Origin: Cyanobacteria bacterium UBA1221
GTDB taxonomy: Bacteria > Cyanobacteriota > Vampirovibrionia > Gastranaerophilales > Gastranaerophilaceae
Direction: 5' to 3'
DNA length: 6,655 nucleotides
NCBI GenBank assembly: GCA_002309425.1
Contig: DBXD01000011.1
Location: 1-6,655 of the forward strand
The translations under genes were made by a program, and so were the position numbers. The notes beneath the pieces are model-generated. The model was given only the letters and a program-made list of their open reading frames with translations, had not been told where the DNA came from and searched no databases. Numbering within the stretch: position 1 is the stretch's first letter; the number at the start of each line of letters is the position of its first letter. Shown here piece after piece: positions 1-5,597 of this stretch.

Positions 1-29
1 AGTTAGGTTCGTAGGAGCAGGATCCAGTT

Positions 30-45
30 GGGGGAAGCCTCCCCC
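30..45. repeat. Hairpin GGGGGA-agcc-TCCCCC
   Basis: A perfect 6-bp stem (30-35 with 40-45) closes a four-base AGCC loop. No T-run follows on either strand, so it is not a convincing intrinsic terminator. It is the first of three GC-rich hairpins in the left edge. Confidence 0.5.
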
Positions 46-106
46 TGCCTGCAGCCGCTTTGTCCGCGGGTTCCGCAGACTGTCATCCCCGCGACTTTGT
101 CTCGTC

Positions 107-126
107 ATCCCCGCGCAGGCGGGGAT
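107..126. repeat. Hairpin ATCCCCGC-gcag-GCGGGGAT
   Basis: A perfect 8-bp stem (107-114 with 119-126) closes a GCAG tetraloop. It matches the widespread class of short dispersed bacterial palindromes whose translation gives HPRAGGD-like peptides. A partial second copy of its left arm, GTCATCCCCGCG, lies at 82-93, 22 bp upstream of the same bases at 104-115. I infer a dispersed genomic repeat rather than a gene-specific regulator. Confidence 0.65.
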
Positions 127-173
127 CTCCTTTCCAATCCGCGTCCAAACCGTCTTCCGGACACCCCCTCTCC

Positions 174-190
174 TAGGGGCTCTGCCCCTA
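174..190. repeat. Hairpin TAGGGGC-tct-GCCCCTA
   Basis: A perfect 7-bp stem (174-180 with 184-190) closes a three-base loop. It is followed by AAAACCCC rather than a T-run. On the minus strand the bases leaving the stem are GGAGAGGG, also not a terminator tail. It is probably another element of the repeat cluster. Confidence 0.5.
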
Positions 191-250
191 AAACCCCGGA
201 TGCTGGAGCCGAGCCGCGGAAATTTCTGCATTACAACTATATTTCAGAAT

Positions 251-994
251 ATGAGAAGAAATACAAAAGCAAATCACTCCTTTCCACAATGCTTAATTAA
301 ACAGTGGATAAATAACTCCGTTGATAAATATCCGAATGCATTGCAAATATGTGACAAAGAGCTCAATTTCAGAAGAAAAGAAGCACATAACATCTTCTTT
401 GAGAAAAATCAGTATACGCAAAATACAGAAACACAAACAAGCAAGGATGACGATTTGCTTTTCAAATATATAAGGGAAATCGAAACTGCTGACAACATCA
501 ACGAGAAAGCAAAAATCTTTCAGGATATTAGTTTTTTGCAATTGACTTACAAACTCCTCTGCAGGACAAAAACCATAAACGATCTTTTTGTTAAAGAAAC
601 TTACGAGAACTTAACTTTTGCAAAGGATCTATATTCGCCCGAGAAAACTTTGCCAAACGGCTTTACTGCTTATAAGCTTTTGAAGCAGACCGTAAATTTC
701 CATTTGTTGGTGGAGGGCAATGACGATTGGGCGAAAATAGATTACCATTTTATGGTTAACCGCACAAACAAAAGGTTTGTCCTTGCTGATAATATTAAGG
801 ATAAATTAATCCTAAGTCTTTCTCCAAATCTTTGTGTCGGCTATTCCTCAAATAGGCAAAATGGGGGCAGAATCTCTGTTTTCATCCATGAAATTGAAGA
901 TGATGGCTCTATTGTAAAATTGAATAAGAAAATGCTCGAAGACAGCGATAAATTCGTCGTTTTCTACCAAAAAAGCGATTTAGGGATAGTTTAG
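251..994 (+). CDS. DUF4238-like protein of unknown function
   Basis: A 247-residue protein resembling the DUF4238 family, whose biochemical role is not established to my knowledge. The resemblance lies in three blocks. At the N-terminus NHSFPQCLIKQW (residues 8-19) takes the place of the usual HHxxPQFYLxxF, followed by a short strand ending ICDKE (33-37). In the second half come FVLADN (176-181) and LSLSPNLC (188-195). Near the end is LNKKMLEDSDKFVVF (224-238). There is no signal peptide or membrane segment. I chose the ATG at 251, not the in-frame ATG at 200, because the extra 17 codons lie mostly in the GC-rich repeat DNA and the family block starts directly after 251. No clear Shine-Dalgarno precedes either start. 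The gene is AT-rich, unlike the DNA to its left, and is separated by 234 bp from the restriction operon, so it is probably its own unit in the same island. The family call is from memory of the motif pattern. Confidence 0.6.
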   Translation: MRRNTKANHSFPQCLIKQWINNSVDKYPNALQICDKELNFRRKEAHNIFFEKNQYTQNTETQTSKDDDLLFKYIREIETADNINEKAKIFQDISFLQLTYKLLCRTKTINDLFVKETYENLTFAKDLYSPEKTLPNGFTAYKLLKQTVNFHLLVEGNDDWAKIDYHFMVNRTNKRFVLADNIKDKLILSLSPNLCVGYSSNRQNGGRISVFIHEIEDDGSIVKLNKKMLEDSDKFVVFYQKSDLGIV

Positions 995-1030
995 GGTTCA
1001 TTTACGTTGAACCTAGACCCGAAGCTAGGT
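992..1030. other. Two mutually exclusive small hairpins after the DUF4238-like gene
   Basis: GGTTCA (995-1000) pairs with TGAACC (1008-1013), and the stem extends to TAG...CTA with one bulged G. ACCTAG (1011-1016) also pairs with CTAGGT (1025-1030) across an 8-base loop. The two structures share bases 1011-1015 and cannot form together. A further ACCTAG stands at 1074-1079. No T-run follows, so a standard intrinsic terminator is not supported. They could be an mRNA 3' structure, an attenuator-like element or chance. Confidence 0.3.
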
Positions 1031-1079
1031 GTCAAGAAATGCTTTGTGTAAGGAAAAAATGATGAAACAGAATACCTAG

Positions 1080-1192
1080 AATAACAAAAAATGTATATTA
1101 ATATTGAGGTATTATATGTTACTTATCTGTAAGTCGAGTCAATGAAAAAAGGCTGCTTTGAATGAAAAATAATTCCCTTTTCGCAAAAATGT
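1080..1192 (+). promoter_or_regulatory. Probable promoter region of the restriction operon (no clear consensus)
   Basis: This AT-rich stretch between the DUF4238-like gene and the methyltransferase is the only sizeable gap upstream of the four-gene set, so the operon promoter most likely lies here. I see no strong TTGACA/TATAAT pair. TATTAT at 1110-1115 could be a -10 box but has no good -35 partner. A small inverted repeat, ACTTA-tctg-TAAGT (1121-1134), is a possible operator. The call rests mainly on gene arrangement. Confidence 0.3.
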
Positions 1193-1213
1193 TTGTTGTA
1201 CGATTCCTTTTTT

Positions 1214-1218
1214 GAGGA
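1214..1218 (+). promoter_or_regulatory. Shine-Dalgarno GAGGA for the methyltransferase
   Basis: GAGGA ends 10 nt before the ATG at 1229. It supports that start over an in-frame TTG at 1193, which has no ribosome-binding site and would add 12 residues outside the conserved fold. Confidence 0.6.
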
Positions 1219-1228
1219 CCTTTGCGCT

Positions 1229-2395
1229 ATGCCGATAAATGTTGTCGACTTGTTTTCTGGAGCAGGTGGATTGACGTGTGGATTCTCATATAAAATTGAG
1301 AATAATTCTTTTAAAAAAACTCGCGATTTCAATTTCATTTTTGCTAATGAATATAATGAACAAGCTGCAAAAGCCTTTGCTACGAATTTTAACGATATAC
1401 ACTTGATAAAAGGGGATATTGCTAAAATTACACAAAATACACTTAGTCTTGAAAATATTTCCTCCAACATTCCGGTTGATCTTATCATCGGCGGACCGCC
1501 CTGTCAGTCTTACAGCACTGTTGGGAAAAGGCAGTATGACCAAAGGGCGAAGATGTACCAAGAGTACACCAAAATGCTTCGTTTTTTACAGCCAGCCATG
1601 TTTATTTTTGAAAATGTGACAGGACTATTGTCTATGAGAAATGATAAGGGAAATCCTGTTATAGATGACATATCTGCATTGTTTGATCACATTACAGATT
1701 CGTTGGGGTATAGGTTATATAGAAAAGTGCTTAATGCGAAAGATTTTGGCGTGCCACAAAGCCGTGAACGTGTTTTTATTGTTGGATTAAGAAAAGATAT
1801 TGATTATGAATGGAAATTTCCATCCCCAACACATGGCCAGGGATTAAAAGATTATGTAACGGTTGCAGAAGCTATTTCTGATTTGCCTCTTGTCAGATGT
1901 GGCCAGAAAAAAGAGAAGTATACAAAGGCAACAAAGACTGATTATCAGTTGCTGATGCGTGGAAATAGCGTGGAAATATACGACCATGAATGTGGAATCT
2001 ATGGGGATCGAATGAACACAATCATAAAGGCCGTTAAAGAGGGAAAAGGACGACCGTATATAAACGAACTTGTTGCAAGTGGTGTATTGCCTCAGGAGTG
2101 TCATTTGACGTCTGGATATAATAATACATATGGACGCCTTTGGTGGCATAAGCCTAGTACGACCATAACTAACAGTCTTGGAACCCCATCTGCGTTACGG
2201 TGCATTCATCCGTTGCAAAACAGAGCGCTGACCACAAGAGAAGGAGCTAGATTACAGTCTATGCCAGATTGGATGCGCTTCTATGGAAACAGACATGAAC
2301 GAAATTCACAAGTGGGCAATGCAGTTCCTCCTTTGCTTGCAATGGCCATTGCAAACGAAGTGAAGAAAATACCCTTCAACTCATTCCGTAAATAA
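1229..2395 (+). CDS. DNA (cytosine-5)-methyltransferase
   Basis: A 388-residue enzyme predicted to transfer a methyl group from S-adenosylmethionine to C5 of cytosine in a specific DNA site, marking the host genome as self. All main motifs of the family are present and in canonical order: motif I DLFSGAGG (7-14) for SAM binding; motif IV GGPPCQS (88-94) with catalytic Cys92; motif VI ENV (128-130); motif VIII QSRER (177-181); motif IX TTREGARLQSMPD (335-347); motif X QVGNAVPP (361-368). The target-recognition region lies between motifs VIII and IX, roughly residues 190-330, and its sequence specificity cannot be read from here. The length is typical for a single-domain enzyme and nothing looks broken. 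It is the first gene of the likely operon, with 12 nt to the next start. The ATG at 1229 has a GAGGA ribosome-binding site and puts motif I at the usual N-terminal place. The family call is very secure; restriction partnership is inferred from the neighbours. Confidence 0.97.
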   Translation: MPINVVDLFSGAGGLTCGFSYKIENNSFKKTRDFNFIFANEYNEQAAKAFATNFNDIHLIKGDIAKITQNTLSLENISSNIPVDLIIGGPPCQSYSTVGKRQYDQRAKMYQEYTKMLRFLQPAMFIFENVTGLLSMRNDKGNPVIDDISALFDHITDSLGYRLYRKVLNAKDFGVPQSRERVFIVGLRKDIDYEWKFPSPTHGQGLKDYVTVAEAISDLPLVRCGQKKEKYTKATKTDYQLLMRGNSVEIYDHECGIYGDRMNTIIKAVKEGKGRPYINELVASGVLPQECHLTSGYNNTYGRLWWHKPSTTITNSLGTPSALRCIHPLQNRALTTREGARLQSMPDWMRFYGNRHERNSQVGNAVPPLLAMAIANEVKKIPFNSFRK

Positions 2396-2400
2396 AGGGA
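2396..2400 (+). promoter_or_regulatory. Shine-Dalgarno AGGGA for the GHKL ATPase gene
   Basis: AGGGA lies 7 nt before the ATG at 2408 and directly follows the methyltransferase stop codon (2393-2395). It fits translation of the second gene from the same transcript. Confidence 0.55.
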
Positions 2401-2407
2401 AATTGCC

Positions 2408-4552
2408 ATGAATACAATAAATACCAAAGATGAAATCTATTTTAATTTTTCATACTTTGCTCTTCGCCTACTTGGAAAGGGGTTGTATTCTAATGCTTGG
2501 ACTGCTATTGCTGAATTGGTGGCGAATGGTTTTGATGCCAATGCTCAGCATGTAAAAATATATATCAACGCCTCAAATAAAGAGAAATCTGTTATTGAAA
2601 TCTTTGATGATGGATATGGGATGGGGTATGATGATCTTGTTAGTAAGTATACACTTATAGGCAGAGACAAGCGTGATGATAAAACTATAGATGAAGAAAC
2701 CAAAAAACAGTTGATGGGACGAAAAGGCATAGGAAAACTTGCTGCCCTATATCTTTCAAAGAAATACTATCTCATTTCAAAAACAAAAAAAGAAAGTTCT
2801 GCGTGGTGTCTAGATTCCCTTGATGCAAAAGATTCTGATGTTCCAAGGCTTGATAGGATAGACGCAAAGAAAATAAATATAGAGTCAGGTCCGTTTTGGG
2901 AAAAGAACAAAACTGGAACGATGATAAAACTGACGGATGTTGATTTGCGAAACTTCGGTGTACAATCGTTAAAGGGGTTACAAGCTCGTCTTGCTGATTT
3001 CTTTCTGACAGATGCTCTTGACGGAAAGATGGAAGTTGCCTTTTTAACGCATCGTGGTGAGAAAATCAACTTCGAGAAAGTTGAAAAAGAGATTGCATTC
3101 AAAAATATGTATGCTCTATTTAACAATACTCCAAGAAATATTGAAAAAGAGCTTTGTCAATCACTATTTTTCAAATCTTCGATAAAACAAATTGCCAATA
3201 AAAAAAGGCATACAATTTTTTTTGATAGAAAAAAATTCCCAGAAACCTCTGGCGAACAGTGTTTTTTGCTAAGTGATGGACGGAAAACAAAAAAGGGGGT
3301 GCCTTATAAATTAGAGGGATGGATTGGTATACATGCAACCATTGATAAGGAGAGTGCAAGCAGCAACGATTCTCGATATCTAAAAAATAAGGTTTATAAT
3401 CCGAATAAGTTAAGGCTATATGTCCGCAAAAAATTGGCTGTAGAAAATTTCCTTGATTATTTGCACAACACTCAAGCTTTCAGCAATTATATTGAAGGCG
3501 AAATAAGTTTTGACATTCTTGATAATGATAAGTTGCCTGATATTGCGACAACAAATAGACAAGGCTTTGATGAAGACAGTGATAGAATTCAACTTCTAAT
3601 AGATATTTTAAAGCCGATAGTGAGTGCTTTGATTAAACGACGTGTTGACATCGGTGAAGAAATAAAACAGGAAGAAAAAGATTACAAGAAAGAACAAGAA
3701 CGGATTGCGAACGAAAAAGCAGAAGTAGAACGACAAAAGGCAGAACGAGCGGAAAGAGATCGTGAGAAAGCAGAGAGGGATCGAGATAAAGCATATGAGG
3801 ACAGGAAAAAACAGGAAGCAAGGGCGGATGCGGCTGAAGCTGATTTACATTCCGAGCGAAAGCGAAATTCTTTTTTGACGGAAAACATTTCTGTTGAAAA
3901 AAAAGATTTTGTTGAAAAATTTCATCTCGTAAAAATAAATCTAGACTCTATAAAAAACAAAATCGGTTCGCTTATAATAAGAAAAGAAAAAAATAGATTA
4001 GATTTTGACGGAGTGTGGGAAACCGTAAAGTTTATTTCTCTCACAGTTGCAAGAATGAAAGCAGTCTTTTCTTATGGAATGAAAGCGAATTTTAATACAG
4101 AAGATGAAAATATAAAAGCCAACTTATTTGAATTTATTGAAGACTACTGCGCAAATGTACTAAAAAAAATGCATGACGATTTGAACATCGCCGTTTCCAT
4201 TGAAAAATCCGAAACTTATGAATGTGAGTTTTCTCCACAAGACATTGGAGCCATATTTGAGAATATTGCAAGTAATTCGGAAAAATTCAATGCGCGAAAC
4301 CTGTTTGTAAATATGAACTTTTCTAAAAAGGATCTCTTAATAGATATAATAGATGATGGAAAAGGCGTCGACAAAACAAAAATAAAAAATATAAATTCGT
4401 TATTTGATTTTGGAAAAGGATTTACATCTTCGGGTTCCGGCGTTGGCCTTTATCATGTAAAAACAATTGTCAATGAAAAATTTCATGGAAACATTTCAAT
4501 TAACGAAGAAAGAACTAAAGGCTTTGAATTGAACATAAGGATTCCTAAATGA
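2408..4552 (+). CDS. Double GHKL ATPase: MutL/MORC-like N-terminus, histidine-kinase-like C-terminus
   Basis: A 714-residue, probably cytoplasmic protein with two Bergerat-fold ATP-binding domains. The N-terminal one resembles Hsp90/MutL/MORC ATPases: N-box AELVANGFDAN (35-45, with Glu36 and Asn40 the expected catalytic and Mg residues), G1 box DDGYGMG (67-73) and G2 box GRKGIGK (104-110). A region at about 300-390, ending in a TTNRQGFDED block (381-390), may be the S5-like transducer domain. Residues about 415-488 form a highly charged coiled coil with KAE/KAY repeats at 437, 444, 454 and 461. The C-terminal domain is histidine-kinase-like: N-box FENIASNSEKF (617-627), G1 DDGKGV (649-654), F-box LFDFGKGFT (665-673) and G2 GSGVGL (676-681). 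His506, in a helix-like segment about 110 residues before that N-box, could be a phospho-acceptor. There is no membrane segment or sensory domain. MutL/MORC-like ATPases in restriction-modification operons have been predicted before by comparative genomics. It overlaps the next gene by 4 nt. Kinase activity is inferred. Confidence 0.85.
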   Translation: MNTINTKDEIYFNFSYFALRLLGKGLYSNAWTAIAELVANGFDANAQHVKIYINASNKEKSVIEIFDDGYGMGYDDLVSKYTLIGRDKRDDKTIDEETKKQLMGRKGIGKLAALYLSKKYYLISKTKKESSAWCLDSLDAKDSDVPRLDRIDAKKINIESGPFWEKNKTGTMIKLTDVDLRNFGVQSLKGLQARLADFFLTDALDGKMEVAFLTHRGEKINFEKVEKEIAFKNMYALFNNTPRNIEKELCQSLFFKSSIKQIANKKRHTIFFDRKKFPETSGEQCFLLSDGRKTKKGVPYKLEGWIGIHATIDKESASSNDSRYLKNKVYNPNKLRLYVRKKLAVENFLDYLHNTQAFSNYIEGEISFDILDNDKLPDIATTNRQGFDEDSDRIQLLIDILKPIVSALIKRRVDIGEEIKQEEKDYKKEQERIANEKAEVERQKAERAERDREKAERDRDKAYEDRKKQEARADAAEADLHSERKRNSFLTENISVEKKDFVEKFHLVKINLDSIKNKIGSLIIRKEKNRLDFDGVWETVKFISLTVARMKAVFSYGMKANFNTEDENIKANLFEFIEDYCANVLKKMHDDLNIAVSIEKSETYECEFSPQDIGAIFENIASNSEKFNARNLFVNMNFSKKDLLIDIIDDGKGVDKTKIKNINSLFDFGKGFTSSGSGVGLYHVKTIVNEKFHGNISINEERTKGFELNIRIPK
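3756..3793 (+). repeat. 21-bp-period tandem repeat encoding the coiled-coil heptad
   Basis: Two near-identical 17-nt copies, gagatcgtgagaaagca (3756-3772) and gggatcgagataaagca (3777-3793), lie 21 bp apart and encode successive RDREKAE and RDRDKAY heptads. This suggests the coiled coil grew by small in-frame duplication and could vary in length between relatives. Confidence 0.5.
4537..4541 (+). promoter_or_regulatory. Shine-Dalgarno AAGGA and ATGA coupling for the receiver-HEPN gene
   Basis: AAGGA inside the end of the GHKL gene stands 7 nt before the ATG at 4549. The start and the preceding stop share the bases ATGA (4549-4552). Translational coupling, hence matched amounts of the two proteins, is expected. 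Confidence 0.6.
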
Positions 4553-5562
4553 ATTACGATTTAAACATACTGTGGATAGAGGATACAACATCTTGGTTGG
4601 AATCTGCAAAAGAATGGTTCCTACTGAAAGTTGAAGAGCAAGACGGTCTTTTAATAAATATAGATGCCGTTAGCAGTAGAGATGATGTTGACTCGTTGTC
4701 TGAATCAGTAGAAAAAGAATCTACAGGTTTTAAATTATATGACATTATTTTTGTTGATTTTAACATTTCTAGCAAAATCAATGGAGCCGATTTAATTGAA
4801 AAATTTCGTAACAGTAATATTGATGCGGATATACTATTTTATTCAGATAAGCTAAAGACACCTGAACAAAAAGAAATGATGAAAGAATATGAGTTTTCTG
4901 GAATTTACATATCAACGAAGGAATCGTTCCAAGAAAATGCTATAAAACTTTACAATAAAAATATTCGTCGGTTAACTTCAATGCTCAACATACGAGGTTT
5001 ACTAACGGATAAAACATCAGAAAATGATTATGTAATGAAATCATATTTGACGCAAGGATACGACAAACTGGCAGATAATCAAAAGAAAGCGCTGTCTCAG
5101 CAAATAAACGAAATGCTAAAATTGTCTATTGATACTGTGATCGAACAGGCGGAAAATGCAAAAGAACAATTGTCTTTAGAAAAGCACAATATGAACCGCT
5201 TGCAAAATTTACCAGATTTTATTTTCCCAATAAAAAGCAAATATGAAATATTCTTTAAATTATTGGAAGTCTCTAATTCTGAAAATATAGGAGGTTTTTC
5301 TCTTGATGATTATACAAATAAAATTATAAAAATAAGAAATACTGTTGCACATAAGAAAATTGGCATATGCAAACAACAAAAATATTTAAAATATTACGAT
5401 ACATTAAAACAATTTAAAGCAAGAGTATGCCCTGATAGTTGCATAAATCATACTGATGATAATAAGATTTCATTGGAAAAATGGATTGAGACATTGAAAC
5501 TGGCAAATGAATATACAAAAAAATTTGAAGCTATTTTAGAAGAATTAGAATCGGGTTCTTGA
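4549..5562 (+). CDS. Receiver-like domain fused to a HEPN-like domain
   Basis: A 337-residue soluble protein. Residues 1 to about 135 look like a response-regulator receiver: strand ILWIEDT with the acidic pair Glu11-Asp12, candidate phospho-acceptor Asp70 in IIFVDFNI, a following NGADLI turn (78-83), Ser99 in ILFYSD as the switch residue, and Lys124 in YISTKES as the conserved lysine. Residues about 150-335 are helical and include a KIRNTVAHKK segment (261-270). Its Arg263-Asn264 and His268 match the Rx4H signature of HEPN domains, many of which are metal-independent RNases in toxins and defence proteins. No DNA-binding output domain of the OmpR, NarL or Fis type is visible, so this is not an ordinary transcription regulator. 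The 4-nt overlap with the histidine-kinase-like ATPase gene suggests a cognate pair. I infer that phosphorylation, or nucleotide-state-dependent binding, gates a HEPN RNase or a scaffold. The receiver call is fairly secure; the HEPN call rests mainly on one motif and helical context. Confidence 0.75.
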   Translation: MNYDLNILWIEDTTSWLESAKEWFLLKVEEQDGLLINIDAVSSRDDVDSLSESVEKESTGFKLYDIIFVDFNISSKINGADLIEKFRNSNIDADILFYSDKLKTPEQKEMMKEYEFSGIYISTKESFQENAIKLYNKNIRRLTSMLNIRGLLTDKTSENDYVMKSYLTQGYDKLADNQKKALSQQINEMLKLSIDTVIEQAENAKEQLSLEKHNMNRLQNLPDFIFPIKSKYEIFFKLLEVSNSENIGGFSLDDYTNKIIKIRNTVAHKKIGICKQQKYLKYYDTLKQFKARVCPDSCINHTDDNKISLEKWIETLKLANEYTKKFEAILEELESGS

Positions 5563-5583
5563 GAAACAGATAAAACAGATTAT

Positions 5584-5587
5584 GGAG
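5584..5587 (+). promoter_or_regulatory. Shine-Dalgarno GGAG deciding the McrB-like start
   Basis: GGAG is 10 nt before the ATG at 5598 but only 1 nt before the in-frame ATG at 5589. It therefore favours the downstream start, which removes three residues (MRS). Confidence 0.45.
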
Positions 5588-5597
5588 TATGAGAAGT

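Larger units (their letters stand above)
1..250. repeat. GC-rich palindromic intergenic region without a gene
   Basis: By hand count, bases 1-220 are about 65% GC, against clearly AT-rich DNA immediately afterwards. I see no credible gene here. An open frame runs through it (28-300), but its translation is only the repeat read as protein, including the HPRAGGD string that arises whenever this class of palindrome is translated. The stretch holds three perfect short hairpins (30-45, 107-126, 174-190) and a 12-bp direct repeat, GTCATCCCCGCG, at 82-93 and 104-115. Dispersed palindromes of this kind are common in intergenic DNA of several bacterial groups, and I recall them from Fibrobacter genomes. 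The change in composition near 220-230 may mark one edge of an acquired island. Confidence 0.6.

Noticed and set aside
82..126. CRISPR-like repeat pair
   Set aside because: There are only two copies of a 12-mer with 10 bp between them, no array, and no cas genes. The 12-mer belongs to a palindromic intergenic repeat.
200..250. In-frame upstream ATG giving a 17-residue extension of the DUF4238-like protein
   Set aside because: The extension lies mostly in the repeat-type DNA, has no ribosome-binding site, and the family-like block starts just after the ATG at 251.
28..300. Open frame through the GC-rich left edge (90 residues)
   Set aside because: Its translation is repeat DNA read as protein (HPRAGGD signature), rich in Pro and Arg. 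It crosses the composition boundary and overlaps the better-supported DUF4238-like gene in another frame.
992..1030. Intrinsic terminator after the DUF4238-like gene
   Set aside because: The stems are short and no run of T follows either of them.
1193..1228. TTG start adding 12 residues to the methyltransferase
   Set aside because: No ribosome-binding site. The ATG at 1229 has GAGGA at good spacing and places motif I at the usual N-terminal position.
1123..1488. Minus-strand open frame of 121 residues opposite the methyltransferase start
   Set aside because: It lies antisense over a gene with complete motifs and its translation shows no recognisable domain.
3633..3888. Minus-strand open frames opposite the coiled coil
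   Set aside because: They are low-complexity Ser/Arg/Leu-rich shadows of the E/K/R-rich coiled-coil codons.
2408..5562. Ordinary membrane two-component system
   Set aside because: No transmembrane segment, HAMP, PAS or periplasmic sensor is present in the kinase-like protein, and no DNA-binding output domain is seen in the receiver protein.
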